Of a stretch of DNA of 32,043 nucleotides, positions 7,813 to 16,628 are shown piece by piece. Numbering within the stretch: position 1 is the stretch's first letter; each line of letters starts with the position of its first letter. The DNA is from Streptomyces sp. S.PB5 (lineage in GTDB: Bacteria > Actinomycetota > Actinomycetes > Streptomycetales > Streptomycetaceae): positions 1 to 32,043 of the forward strand of contig NZ_JAQMWP010000042.1 in assembly GCF_030403745.1 (NCBI RefSeq), given 5' to 3'. Below the pieces are notes generated by a model that worked only from the letters and a program-made list of their open reading frames with translations, had not been told where the DNA came from and searched no databases. The position numbers were made by a program, and so were the translations under genes.

Positions 7813-7986
7813 AGGTCACTCGCGTGGATGATGCACGCCCGCCGCCACGCGAGGGACTACGAATGGCTCGTCCAGCACTCCCAGATGCTGATCAGCTGGG
7901 CCGCCATCATTCTGATGACCAGGCATTTCGCCGGGGAAGGCGCCACCCCCAGCTGGCTGAGGAAACCGGCCGCTGCCGACGGCTGA
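7813..7986 (+). pseudogene. IS5-family transposase, C-terminal fragment
   Basis: The last 57 codons of a DDE transposase remain: the L-A-W-M-M-H-A-R-R-H-A-R-D-Y-E-W-L core with its RDYE glutamate, then LISWAAIILMTR and a stop. This is the usual IS5/IS4-like ending. Upstream sequence from 7716 to 7812 does not continue the homology. Only the 3' end of an element survives. Confidence 0.65.
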
Positions 7987-8042
7987 CCGCCTCGGAGAGC
8001 GTGGCTCTCGGCCAGGAATCTCCGAAGTGACCGCGCAGCGGT

Positions 8043-9046
8043 TCACCGGTGTCGGCAGGAAGCCTGCTTGTTCAGCCAGTTCTGAGCCGCGTCCAGTACG
8101 GCGTCCTGATGGCGGGCCACCGGGCGGGGATCCTTGATGACTTCCTCGTCCGGTGGGATCGGCGCGTCGTAGGTGCGGCCCGTGCGATCCGCGTCCCTGA
8201 CCTGCGTGATGAAGAGCGTGGCTCCGTCGGACAGGCGGTGGGAGGCGTTTCCTGTCGGGACGCCGGAGGTGGGCTCGCCGAAGGAGCGGGTGCCCGGGCG
8301 TCCGCGGAAGGCCACCGCGACCGCCTCGCCCGCGCTGGACGTCCGCCGGCCGGTCAGCACGGCGACCGGTGGCCCGCTGGTGGCGAGGCGCCGGCCGCCG
8401 GTGCTCCATCCCTGTGACTTGCCGTCCAGGTACGGAGTACCGTTCTTGATCGACCACACGGACTTCTTACCGTCCGCGTCGACGAAACTGCCCGCTGTGC
8501 CGTCGCCCAGGATGGGCCCGGCCACGGCGAGCACGGGCCACATGCCGCCGCCCGTCTCTGGTCTAAGGTCCACCACCCAGCCGCAGGCTCCCGTCCCGTC
8601 CGCCTTCGCCACGGCGGCCCGGCCCTGCCGTACGTAATGGTCGTACGTCTTCTGGGAACCGTCCACGCCGGGCAGTGCGACGTACCCGATGCCGTTCTTC
8701 AGGGAACGGGCCTGCGGCGGGTCGGAGGAAGCCGATCGCCCAGAGCCCCCAACGCCGACTCGATCGCCCCGTAGGTATCCGCGGGCTTCTGCGCCCCGCG
8801 AGCCTGCGAGAACGCCTTGCTTCGAAGGTTCTCCCAGTCGATCTGGTGACGGAGCAATGAGTGCTCTTCCATGATGCTCAGCGCCTTCGACAAGTACGTC
8901 CGCGCCGCGGGGGCCATGTCGTCACCAGCCGAATCCTGCGCACCGCTTGTGCATCCCGTCGCTGCGACGACCACTCCGGCCAGTGCCGCACATGCTGGCA
9001 TGCGCAGCGGACGTCCCCGACCCATCCGTCCCCAGGTTCTCGTCAC
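8043..9046 (-). pseudogene. S41-family (tail-specific) peptidase lipoprotein, frameshifted
   Basis: The gene reads leftward in two frames. The first part (9046 to about 8730) has a lipoprotein signal (ALAGVVVAATGC lipobox) and an N-terminal S41 helical region ending IESALGALGD. The second part (about 8725 to 8043) continues D-P-P-Q-A-R-S-L-K-N-G-I-G-Y-V and holds the protease core: GWVVDLRPETGGGMWP and the nucleophile region TSSAGEAVAVAF. The frames do not join. Where S41 enzymes have a G-D-x-H-S stretch, the DNA near 8725-8740 is short and shifted. A small deletion, or a sequencing error, splits the gene. If intact it would be a cell-surface serine protease. The start could be GTG 9046 or ATG 9025. 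Confidence 0.7.
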
Positions 9047-9119
9047 AGGACGTAACCCTAACGTTAACGATCATCCGCTGATGAGCTCAAAGATGAGAAA
9101 CAAGCACTGAGCTTGCCGT

Positions 9120-9386
9120 TTAACCTCGGCGCTCGATGATGCGGGCGAGAGATTCTGTGGGCCAGCAGAGCCACTGCGTGAGTGGGTCGGTGACCACGAA
9201 GTAGTGGGCGCTGACCCAACCTCGCTTCTTGTCCATGAGCTGCGGGGCCTCATCACGGTAGACGTAGCGGAGATAGCGGCGGCGTATGGGTGCTCCTGCT
9301 ATCAGCAGTACTGGTGAGGCGACAAGGATGGCCAGCGGGACCAGGGTTTTCACGGCCGTGAGCTTGGCTGTCTCCTCATAGCGCAT
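9120..9386 (-). CDS. Small membrane protein of unknown function
   Basis: An 88-residue protein with one hydrophobic helix (TLVPLAILVASPVLLIAG, about residues 14-31) followed by a basic patch (RRRYLRYVYR) and a soluble tail (GWVSAHYFVVTDPLTQWLCW). This points to a single-pass protein with its tail in the cytoplasm. I do not recognise a family. The ATG at 9386 overlaps, on the other strand, the first ATG of the CHAT frame, and no good ribosome site is seen; the frame is open further upstream. It may once have been divergent from an intact neighbour now deleted. Confidence 0.5.
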   Translation of the reverse strand: MRYEETAKLTAVKTLVPLAILVASPVLLIAGAPIRRRYLRYVYRDEAPQLMDKKRGWVSAHYFVVTDPLTQWLCWPTESLARIIERRG

Positions 9387-11280
9387 GCGCTCAGTGTGCT
9401 GGTCCTCTGTGTCGCTCGTCAGCCTCTTCTGCGGGGTTTGGTGCCGTGACTCGGCGATCGAGGCACTCGACAAGATCGGCGGGCAGTCCACCCGCAAGGC
9501 GGAGCTTCTGCTGCTGGCCGCGCGTGCCGCCCTGTTGGCCGGTGATTCGCACACGGCGATCGCGCGCGCGGCGCTGGCGGTCCGGCTGTTCGCGGGGCAG
9601 CGTCGCACCTGGTGGGAGACGCACGCCCGGCTGGTGCTGCTGCAGTCGCGGGTGGCCGCCGGGCGTCGCTCGGGGCGCCTGGTCGCGGACGCGGCGGCGG
9701 TGGCCGAGCGGCTGGCGTCCTTCGGCGCTCCAGCCGCCCCGGAGGCCTGGCTGCTGGCGGGCCGGATCGCGCTCGGCCTGGGCTGGACGGCGGACGCGGA
9801 GCGGCATCTGGCCGTCGCCGCCCGCTCCCGGCACAGCGGACCGCCACTGGCCCGGATGACCGGATGGACCGCGCAGGCACTGCGTGCCCGTACGGCCGGC
9901 TCGGGGCGGGGCGTCCTGCAGGCGTGTCGGCGCGGCCTCGGTGTCCTCCACGACCATCAGATGACGCTAGGCGCCTCCGAACTGCGCTTCCGCGCCGCCG
10001 CACGAGGAGCCGAACTGGCCGAACTGGCCCAGCAGGCCAGCCTTGCCTCCGGTGGCCCGCGCCGGCTGCTCATCTGGAGCGAGCGCCGGCGGGCTGTCCT
10101 GACCGCGCTGCCGCCCCGGCCGCCTGCCGATCCCGTGTTGCAAAGCAGCCTGACCGCGTTCCGGGAGATCGCGGCACGCGCGGAGGAGGGTCGCAGAGAA
10201 GGCCGTCCGATCCCTGCCCTGGAGCGGGAGCAACGGCTCCTGGAACGGGACATCCGCTCCCGGACCCTGCACCTGCGCGGTGACACACCCGACGCCTTCG
10301 CCTGGTTTGATCCGGAGCGGCTGCTGCAACGGCTTGGTGACGACACACGTCTCCTGGAACTCACCGTCATCGACGGCCGGTTGCAGGTGCTGCTGTGCGG
10401 GCAGGGCCGGGTGCGGCGGTTCGAGGCGGGGCGGCTCACCGACGCCGAAGCGGAGGCCGAGCATGTGCAGGCCGGACTGCGGCGGCTCGTGCACCCGGGC
10501 GCACAGGCACGGCTACCTCTGGTCGAGGAGGCAGGCCAGTGCCTGGAAGAGCTGCTGCTCGGTCCGGCCGTCGCACACCTAGGCTCCGGACCGGTCGTGA
10601 TCGTGCCCCCGAGTCGCCTGCACCGTGTGCCGTGGGCGCTGCTGCCCAGCCTGCGCGAACGCGTGCTGAGCGTGTCGCCGTCGGCGAGCAGCTGGCTGAG
10701 CGCCCGCGAGACCGAGCCGCCGCCCGGCGGCCGCCACGTCCTGGTCCGCGGACCGGGGCTGGCCAACGGCGGCGCGGAGATGCCCGAACTCGCCGACCGC
10801 TACGGCACATCGAAGCTGCTGAAAGACGGCGACGCACTCGTGCCACGCGTGCTGGAAGAGCTGGACGGTGCGGCGCTCGCCCACATCGCCGCGCACGGCA
10901 CGTTCCGCGCCGACAGCCCGCTGTTCTCCTCGCTGCGGATGGCCGACGGCCCGCTGATCGTGCACGACTTCGAGCGCCTGGACCGCAGCCCGTACCGGAT
11001 CATCCTGTCCAGCTGCGAGACCGCCCGGCTCACCTCGGTCGGCGCGGACGAACTCCTCGCCCTGGTCACCGCCCTGCTGCCGCTGGGCACGGCGGGCGTG
11101 GTGGCCAGCAGCGCACCCGTCAACGACGCCGCCGTGGTGCCGCTGATGCTCGCCCTGCACAAGGGACTGGCCGCCGGCCTTTCCCTGGCCGAAGCAGTGC
11201 GCGACGCGCGCGCCGCCCTCCCGGACGATGCCTTACACCGGGCCACGGGTTGGGCCTTCACGGCGTTCGGCGCGGCATGA
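9385..11280 (+). CDS. CHAT-domain (caspase-like) protein, 5'-truncated
   Basis: From about residue 22 (SAIEALDKIGG) the frame is a helical TPR-type region running to about residue 290, followed by a C-terminal CHAT domain. CHAT is a caspase-fold cysteine peptidase. The catalytic dyad is visible as His in AHIAAHGTF (about residue 504) and Cys in LSSCETA (about residue 544), with the usual strand GTAGVVASSAPV after it. The first 21 codons do not look like this family and overlap the start of the divergent small gene. The true N-terminus was probably deleted and no ribosome site supports the ATG. The peptidase half is complete. In other bacteria such proteins act in defence or cell-death pathways; no partner is evident here. 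An IS701 element begins 57 bp after the stop. Confidence 0.75.
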   Translation: MRSVCWSSVSLVSLFCGVWCRDSAIEALDKIGGQSTRKAELLLLAARAALLAGDSHTAIARAALAVRLFAGQRRTWWETHARLVLLQSRVAAGRRSGRLVADAAAVAERLASFGAPAAPEAWLLAGRIALGLGWTADAERHLAVAARSRHSGPPLARMTGWTAQALRARTAGSGRGVLQACRRGLGVLHDHQMTLGASELRFRAAARGAELAELAQQASLASGGPRRLLIWSERRRAVLTALPPRPPADPVLQSSLTAFREIAARAEEGRREGRPIPALEREQRLLERDIRSRTLHLRGDTPDAFAWFDPERLLQRLGDDTRLLELTVIDGRLQVLLCGQGRVRRFEAGRLTDAEAEAEHVQAGLRRLVHPGAQARLPLVEEAGQCLEELLLGPAVAHLGSGPVVIVPPSRLHRVPWALLPSLRERVLSVSPSASSWLSARETEPPPGGRHVLVRGPGLANGGAEMPELADRYGTSKLLKDGDALVPRVLEELDGAALAHIAAHGTFRADSPLFSSLRMADGPLIVHDFERLDRSPYRIILSSCETARLTSVGADELLALVTALLPLGTAGVVASSAPVNDAAVVPLMLALHKGLAAGLSLAEAVRDARAALPDDALHRATGWAFTAFGAA

Positions 11281-11336
11281 CCAGGAGGCGGTGAGGGGCT
11301 TTAGCAACGTACCGCCGAACCCATCAGGGGGTCCGT

Positions 11337-11361
11337 TACCGGTAGTTCGTTAAGTCCGGCG
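11337..11361. repeat. Left inverted repeat of the IS701 element
   Basis: A 25-bp sequence repeated in inverse at 12852-12876 with one G/A difference. Confidence 0.85.
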
Positions 11362-11436
11362 ATGGTGTGGGTTGACGGCAGGTCAGGGTGGTCGTAGGCC
11401 GGTGGCAGGGGCCAACTGCCTTGTTGGGGGTGGAAG

Positions 11437-12863
11437 ATGACTGCTCGCCGTCCGTGTCCGCCTGCGCCGGGGCCGTTGGAGGAGTATGCGGCCCGGTTCG
11501 ACGACTTCTTCTTCAGCCTGGCCCAGCGGCGGGGGTTTCGTGAGTATCTGGTCGGGCTGCTGGCGCCGCGGGAGCGGAACAAGACGATCACCTGCCTGGC
11601 CGGGGCGGAGCCGGTGACGGGTGCGGGGATGCCGGGGGTGCGGTGGCTGCAGTTCTTCCTGTCCGAGTCGCCCTGGGAGGCCGAGGAGGTCAACGACCGG
11701 CGCCTTGAACTGCTGCGCGAGCAGTCGGCGACGGCCCCGCACGATGGCGGGGTCATCGTGATCGACGACTCCGGGGACCGCAAGGACGGCACGGCCGCCG
11801 CGCACGTGGGCCGGCAATGGCTGGGCCGGTACGGTAAGACCGACAACGGCATCGTCACGGTGACCACGGTGTGGACCGACGGCCGCGTGTACTACCCGCT
11901 GCACGCCCGGCCCTACACGCCCGCCCACCACTTCGCGCGCGGCCGGTCCGACCCGGCCTTCCGCACCAAACCGCAACTGTCCGCCGCCCTCGCGGTCCGC
12001 GGCAAGGAGGCGGACTTCGGCTGCCGGGCGGAGGTCGCCGACTGCGCCTATTCCGTGAGCGACGACTGGTACCTTGCACTGCGCGCGGCCGACCTGGCCT
12101 ACGTCGTGGCGCTGAGGCCGCACCGCGGCACTTGGGCCCGGGCCGACCAGCCGCCCCCCCATCGATGCCGCCCGCGCCCTGGCCGGGACCGACCCGGAAC
12201 ATCCGGGTGACTGGATGCCGGTTGAGCGCCGCTTCCGCGACGGGCACAGCGAGACCTGGTGGGCCGCGGATGCCCGCCTGGGCGGCTACGGCCCTGACTC
12301 CCCGTGCCGCCTGGTGGTGGCTACCACCGACCTAGCCCGGCTGCCGGAGAAGGCCACCGGGTTCCTGGCCACCAACCTGCCCCACCCCGACGCGCCCCCC
12401 GCCGCCACCGGCCCGCATCCGCCGGCCGACCTCGCCGAGATCGTGCGGCTTTACGGGCTGCGGCCGTGGATCGAGCAGAGCTACAAGCAGATCAAGGATG
12501 AACTCGGCTGGGCCGACTTCCAGGTCCGCTCCGAGCGCGCAGTCCGCCGCCACCAGACCCTCGTCAACTGCGCCTTCTCCTTCTGCTGGGACCAGTGGTT
12601 CACCCCACCCGGACCACTGGACGCCACCGCGCCGGACCTGTGCCCTGATGACGGGCCAGAGAGGGGGCCCAGCCGCACCCCACCAGCACCAACTGCCCTG
12701 CTGGCCCTGGGCCTTACGGGCCGTCCGTTCCTGGCTCGCCCCCGCCGTCTCCCTGAACCGGTGGTGGCAAGCCTGGACGGACAAGGACCCACCCTCCGAG
12801 CTCCAGGCCCTGATCGACGCAGTCACCGCCGGCCACCGCCTTGACCTCTACCGCCGGATTTAA
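11437..12863 (+). pseudogene. IS701-family DDE transposase with two frameshifts
   Basis: Three frames together make one typical IS701 transposase. Part one (11437 to about 12155) has the first catalytic Asp in VIVIDDSGDRKDG and the second in EVADCAY. Part two (about 12160 to 12660) begins P-I-D-A-A-R-A-L and has the catalytic Glu in WIEQSYKQIKDELGW. Part three (about 12670 to 12863) gives the normal ending QLPCWPWALRAVRSWL, then TAGHRLDLYRRI. The first shift lies at the seven-C run 12154-12160, the second near the G run at 12663-12667. Both homopolymers are classic slippage spots. Programmed frameshifting is possible, but two shifts in a normally single-frame family point to decay or sequencing error. 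Confidence 0.8.
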
Positions 12864-12876
12864 CGAACTACCGGTA
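12852..12876. repeat. Right inverted repeat of the IS701 element
   Basis: Inverse copy of 11337-11361. It overlaps the last codons of the transposase frame. Confidence 0.85.
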
Positions 12877-12943
12877 GGTATTCTGACGAAACGCCAGCCC
12901 ATGGGTTGGCCCGCTCGACGCGCGCCGGACGTTCCCCCGACGC

Positions 12944-13552
12944 TCAGCCGGAGCCCAGCGCCCGCAGGACGAAGGGCAGCAGACGGTCGGCCCACGCCAT
13001 GGCGGTCTCGGGTCCCACCTCGTCCGGGGCCTGCGAGGTGATCAGGAAGTGGCTCATCACCGGGCCGGCGACCAGGTCGCCGAGGATGCCGGTGTCGTCC
13101 ACAGGTGGGATGTCCCCCCGGGCCACGGCCCGCGCCACCACCTCCTCCACGCGGCTGCGCACGGGGGCCAGGAACGTGGTCGCGAGGGCCTCGGCGAGGG
13201 CATCGTTGTGCGCGGCCTCACCGACGAGGGCGCGCATCAGCCGCCCGCTCTCCCCGGTCAGGCTCGCGGCTTTGTCCCTCAGCAGGGCCCGCAGATCCCC
13301 TTCGAGGGTGCCGGTGTCGGGCCGCTTCACGAGGTCCTCGGCATGCGCTGCGGCGGCCGCGATGACCAAGGCTTCCTTGGAGGACCAGCGGCGGTAGAGC
13401 GTGGCGGTGGAGACTCCGGCCCGGGCGGCCACGGCGGCGGTGGTCAGGCCGCCGTAGCCACTCTCGGCCAGGACTGCTAGGGCGGCCTCCAGCAGGGCCC
13501 GGTCCCGTGCTGCGTCACGGGGGCGGCCCCGGCGCGGCGCGGCCTCAGGCAT
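12944..13552 (-). CDS. TetR-family transcriptional regulator
   Basis: A 202-residue TetR-type repressor. After a basic start (PRRGRPRDAARDRAL) the HTH is plain: GGLTTAAVAARAGVSTATLY followed by RRWSSKEALV, about residues 30-60. The C-terminal ligand and dimer domain matches the TetR_C family seen in Streptomyces. Its ATG overlaps the stop of the upstream DUF1569 gene by eight bases (GATGCCTGAG), so the two are translated together. It very likely binds the palindrome at 14029-14053 and controls both its own operon and the divergent aldehyde dehydrogenase; that link is inferred from position. Confidence 0.88.
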   Translation of the reverse strand: MPEAAPRRGRPRDAARDRALLEAALAVLAESGYGGLTTAAVAARAGVSTATLYRRWSSKEALVIAAAAAHAEDLVKRPDTGTLEGDLRALLRDKAASLTGESGRLMRALVGEAAHNDALAEALATTFLAPVRSRVEEVVARAVARGDIPPVDDTGILGDLVAGPVMSHFLITSQAPDEVGPETAMAWADRLLPFVLRALGSG

Positions 13553-14009
13553 CGGCCAGACCGGGGAGGTGCTCGGCGAGGTGCATGGCGTGCAGCCGCG
13601 CGAACTCGTCGTGGGTGCAGCGGCCGTAGGCCGGGTGAAGTGCGTGCGGACCGGTGTGGCCGCCGAAGAGGGCCACCGCGTCCGAGAGGTCCGCCGCGGC
13701 CTCGGCGGCCGGCAGGTGCGGGTCGAGGGCGGGGGCACCGTCGAGTTCCGCGTCCAGGGCGTGCTTCGTGGCGCCCCGGCTCAGGAACACGCGCTTGGCC
13801 AGGGCGCCCGCGGTGGCCCGGAACAGCGCGGGCTTCAGCCGCGGGTATCCGGTCACCGAGTAGCGGACGGTCTGGGCGCAGTGCTGGAGTGTCTGGGAGA
13901 GGTTCCAGGTGCTGTCCGGCGCGAGGAGGTCGGACTCGGGAACCGCGAGGCGCTCGGGCAGCCGCTCGGTGAGCTCGGCGAGGGGCGGGACGGGGATACG
14001 GGTGGTCAT
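13545..14009 (-). CDS. DUF1569 (DinB-like) family protein
   Basis: A 154-residue cytosolic protein resembling DUF1569/DinB-fold four-helix proteins. The motif W-N-L-S-Q-T-L-Q-H-C-A-Q-T-V near residue 38 and the distal HAMHLAEHLPGL near 140 supply His residues that in DinB-type folds often bind a metal. The function is not established. Enzymes of this fold include thiol-dependent transferases. It starts at ATG 14009, just inside the divergent control region, and is followed directly by the overlapping tetR. Confidence 0.7.
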   Translation of the reverse strand: MTTRIPVPPLAELTERLPERLAVPESDLLAPDSTWNLSQTLQHCAQTVRYSVTGYPRLKPALFRATAGALAKRVFLSRGATKHALDAELDGAPALDPHLPAAEAAADLSDAVALFGGHTGPHALHPAYGRCTHDEFARLHAMHLAEHLPGLADA

Positions 14010-14028
14010 GCGGCGAGTGTACTCGATA

Positions 14029-14053
14029 ACGAAACGAAAGGATTTCGTTTCGT
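14029..14053. promoter_or_regulatory. TetR operator palindrome
   Basis: Eleven-base arms ACGAAACGAAA (14029-14039) and TTTCGTTTCGT (14043-14053) are exact inverse copies around GGA. The site sits in the 58-bp gap between the divergent DUF1569-tetR operon and the aldehyde dehydrogenase gene, overlapping where their promoters must lie. TATATG at 14053-14058 may be the -10 box of the rightward gene. A palindrome this clean is almost surely the operator of the encoded TetR protein. Confidence 0.8.
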
Positions 14054-14067
14054 ATATGCTCCGTGGC

Positions 14068-15468
14068 ATGCATCCTGACTCCCGCCTCCAGCCCGCCGTC
14101 GCCGCTGACGAGACCGTCTCCCGACTGCGCACGGTCTTCGCCACCGGGCTCACCCGCCCCGTCTCCTGGCGCCGGGCCCAACTGCACGCGCTGCGCGACA
14201 TGCTGACGGAACACCAGGCCGAGTTCGCGGCCGCCCTGCACGCCGATCTCGGCAAGGGCGCCACCGAGGCCCGTCTCACCGAGATCGGCTTCGTCGTCAA
14301 GGAAATCGACCACACCCTGCGCCATCTCGCCCCTTGGCTGCGCCCGCGCAGGGTCTCCGTGCCCCTGACGCTCGCCCCGGCCCGGGCCCGGACGGTACGG
14401 GAGCCGCTGGGCACCGTGCTGGTCATCAGCCCGTGGAACTACCCCCTGCAGCTGGCGCTGGCGCCGCTCGTCGGTGCGCTGGCCGCGGGCAACTGCGTGG
14501 TGGTCAAGCCCAGCGAGCTCGCTCCCGCGACCTCGGCCGCGCTCGCCCACCGGCTGCCGCAGGCGCTCGACCCGAGCGCCGTGGCGGTCGTCGAGGGCGG
14601 TATACCGGAGACGACCGCCTTGCTGGAGCAGCCGTTCGACCACATCTTCTACACCGGCAACGGCACCGTCGGACGCGTCGTGATGGCCGCCGCGGCCCGC
14701 CGTCTCACGCCGGTCACGCTCGAGCTCGGCGGCAAGTCCCCCGCCGTCGTCGAACCGGGCGCGGACCTCCGGGCGGCCGCCCGCCGCATCGCCTGGGGCA
14801 AGTTCATGAACGCCGGGCAGACCTGTGTCGCCCCCGACTACGTGCTCGCGATCGGCGAGGCGGCCACCGGACTGGAGCCGCACCTCACCGCCGCGGTCCG
14901 TGAGATGTACGGCACCGAGCCGTTCGCCAGTGCCGACTACGGCCGCATCGTCAACGACCGTCACTTCGACCGGCTGGTCGGCCTGCTGGGCGGCGGTCGG
15001 CTGGTCACCGGCGGGGAGCGCGACCGCGCGACCCGCTACCTCGCCCCGACGGTCCTCGCCGACGTGGATCCGCAGGCGCCCGTCATGAGCGAGGAGATCT
15101 TCGGGCCGATCCTGCCGATCGTGCGCGTCCCCGACCTCGACGCGGCGATCGCGTTCGTCAACGCGCGGGACAAGCCCCTCGCCCTGTATGCGTTCACCGC
15201 CTCCCGCCACTCCAAGCGGCGGCTGACCGCGGAGACCTCCTCGGGCGCCTTGGCCTTCGGCATCCCGAACGCCCATCTCAGCGTGCCCGGCCTGCCGTTC
15301 GGCGGCGTCGGCGAGAGCGGAGTCGGCCGCTATCACGGGCCGCACTCCCTCGACACCTTCAGCCACACCAAGGCGGTACTGGACAAGCCGCTGCGACCGG
15401 ACGTGCTGCGGCTCGTCTATCCGCCGTTCACCCGCCGGAAGGAGCGCCTGCTGCGCCGGTTCCTGTGA
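14068..15468 (+). CDS. Aldehyde dehydrogenase (class 3-like, NAD(P)-dependent)
   Basis: A 466-residue cytosolic enzyme that oxidises aldehydes to acids. The family marks are present: SPWNYPL with Asn near 124, VVKPSE with Lys near 147, YTGN and GTVGR, general base Glu near 219 in TLELGGKSP, and nucleophile Cys near 253 in NAGQTCVAPDY. Length and the C-terminal LPFGGVGESGVGRYHG fit the short class 3/fatty-aldehyde branch that may attach to membranes through its basic end (FTRRKERLLRRFL). I chose ATG 14068; ATG 14056 is in frame and neither has a good ribosome site, so a leaderless transcript is possible. It is probably repressed by the divergent TetR. Confidence 0.9.
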   Translation: MHPDSRLQPAVAADETVSRLRTVFATGLTRPVSWRRAQLHALRDMLTEHQAEFAAALHADLGKGATEARLTEIGFVVKEIDHTLRHLAPWLRPRRVSVPLTLAPARARTVREPLGTVLVISPWNYPLQLALAPLVGALAAGNCVVVKPSELAPATSAALAHRLPQALDPSAVAVVEGGIPETTALLEQPFDHIFYTGNGTVGRVVMAAAARRLTPVTLELGGKSPAVVEPGADLRAAARRIAWGKFMNAGQTCVAPDYVLAIGEAATGLEPHLTAAVREMYGTEPFASADYGRIVNDRHFDRLVGLLGGGRLVTGGERDRATRYLAPTVLADVDPQAPVMSEEIFGPILPIVRVPDLDAAIAFVNARDKPLALYAFTASRHSKRRLTAETSSGALAFGIPNAHLSVPGLPFGGVGESGVGRYHGPHSLDTFSHTKAVLDKPLRPDVLRLVYPPFTRRKERLLRRFL

Positions 15469-15639
15469 CCGGGCCCGAGGACCGGCGGGTGTCCGGGAGA
15501 ATTGCTGTTTTCGATCTTGCTGGTCTGGGCTGGCCCGGAACAGGTGCGGCCACCGGTGATCACCAGGGTGTGAAGACAGCAGGCCGCGTTTGAGGTCCTG
15601 ATGGGTCGCATCGCGGGACGGTTCGGGCTCGGCGTCCAG
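15469..15639. other. Intergenic stretch, possible element end
   Basis: Between the aldehyde dehydrogenase stop and the integrase relic no frame resembles a known protein. The abrupt end of integrase homology near 15640 suggests that an element boundary or deletion point lies here. Confidence 0.3.
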
Positions 15640-16120
15640 TCAGCGAAGCCCAGCGGGCTTGGCCGACCAGGCTCTGCAGTCCCGCGAATCCCTCGGGGTC
15701 GCGCACGAGCAGGAAGCGCTCCTGCATGTGCCGCGCCCGCCGTGCCATCTGCCAGGACAAAGACGGTCGCAGCACGTCGGCGAGGACGGGGCCCACCAGC
15801 CCTGAGCCGACGATCGGCGCGGTCACTCCCGAGCTCGTTGTGGCGATCCACTCGGCCGCCATCCGGCTCCACTCCCGATGCCGCCGCGGGACTCGCGTTC
15901 CACCGCTGCTGCCAGGAGGCGCCGGGAAACTGCTGGAGCCAGCCGAGGATCTGCCGCGCGCCGGTGACCCGGCACCACTGGGTGTGCCGCACCGCCTCCC
16001 GCAGCGGCAAGGTCTCCAGACGGCTGACGATGTCGTCGATGCGCGTCTGTGTGCCCGGCCAGACCTCCGCCGCCGGCCGCGGCGGGAACCGCTCCGAGCG
16101 TCAGCTGCGCAGGGAGCGCC
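15640..16120 (-). pseudogene. Site-specific integrase, decayed N-terminal part
   Basis: Leftward, one frame gives T-R-I-D-D-I-V-S-R-L-E-T-L-P-L-R-E-A-V-R-H-T-Q-W and ARQILGWLQQFPGASWQQRW. Homology then jumps to the next frame near 15868 and continues MAAEWIATTSSG, PVLADVLRPSLSWQMAR and LVGQARWAS before ending near 15640. This is the N-terminal half of tyrosine-recombinase-like integrases found in Streptomyces elements. A stop precedes it in frame near 16108, one indel splits it, and the catalytic C-terminal half is missing. Confidence 0.55.
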
Positions 16121-16240
16121 TGGACCAGTGGGTGGGGTATGGGTTCGGGCTGCTTGAGCACATGATCGTGGTCGGGTTCGGTGTGGGGGTGGACCCGGCC
16201 CCCGGCACCAGGACTTCGGCACCCGGCCGCGGCCGCACAG

Positions 16241-16306
16241 ATGCCGGTCCAGGCCTGTACGGAGGTCGAGCGCCTCGTCGACGAGCACCGCGGCAGCCGC
16301 ACATGA
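16241..16306 (+). CDS. Short ORF coupled to the membrane peptide, copy one
   Basis: From ATG 16241 the frame encodes 21 residues (MPVQACTEVERLVDEHRGSR and Thr). Its TGA overlaps the next ATG as ATGA, the signature of coupled translation. The frame is open upstream back to a TGA near 16160 (L-R-H-P-A-A-A-A-Q precedes the Met), so the true gene may be longer. The second copy keeps this ORF with one Val to Gly change. Confidence 0.35.
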   Translation: MPVQACTEVERLVDEHRGSRT

Positions 16307-16425
16307 GCGCGCCCCCGAAGCCACCGCCGCGCAGTTGGCTCACCCACACCGCGATTCCCATGGCGCTGGTCGCCCTCGTCGGAGCCTTCGGCTTTGCCCT
16401 GCTGCAAGGCCTGCGAACCGGCTGA
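16303..16425 (+). CDS. 40-residue single-pass membrane peptide, copy one
   Basis: After a Pro-rich basic start (MSAPPKPPPRSWLTH) the peptide has one hydrophobic helix, IPMALVALVGAFGFALLQG, and ends L-R-T-G. It would insert once in the membrane. The start overlaps the previous stop as ATGA. The copy at 27516 differs at only three residues, which suggests the reading frame is real. No function can be given. Confidence 0.6.
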   Translation: MSAPPKPPPRSWLTHTAIPMALVALVGAFGFALLQGLRTG

Positions 16426-16628
16426 CACCTCGCTGGCCCCGTACCACCGGCGCTGACTGGCTCGGCGCCGGGTCTCCAACTGCCCGTTCCGGCGGACGGG
16501 AAGCCGGCCCCAGCCAGCAGCACCGGCGAGGTCCGGGCACGACCACCGTACCCAAAGGGCGCGGTGCGACTACCGGCACCGGGCAACCGTCCGGGCCGCA
16601 GTACCGAGTAAAGAAGGGAGGGCCTGTC

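Larger units (their letters stand above)
11337..12876. mobile_element. IS701-family insertion sequence with 25-bp inverted repeats
   Basis: The ends TACCGGTAGTTCGTTAAGTC... (11337-11361) and its complement (12852-12876) match in 24 of 25 positions, and one frameshifted transposase fills the space between. I could not find a convincing 4-bp target duplication next to these ends, so the outermost base may differ by a few positions. Confidence 0.85.

Noticed and set aside
12131..12210. Programmed frameshift in the IS701 transposase
   Set aside because: The C run could slip, but the second shift downstream and the single-frame norm of the family favour decay or error.
14439..14683. Small ORFs inside the aldehyde dehydrogenase gene
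   Set aside because: Out-of-frame shadows without ribosome sites.
13477..15366. Leftward open frame of 629 codons across the aldehyde dehydrogenase
   Set aside because: Antisense shadow; the dehydrogenase and DUF1569 frames explain the region with conserved motifs.
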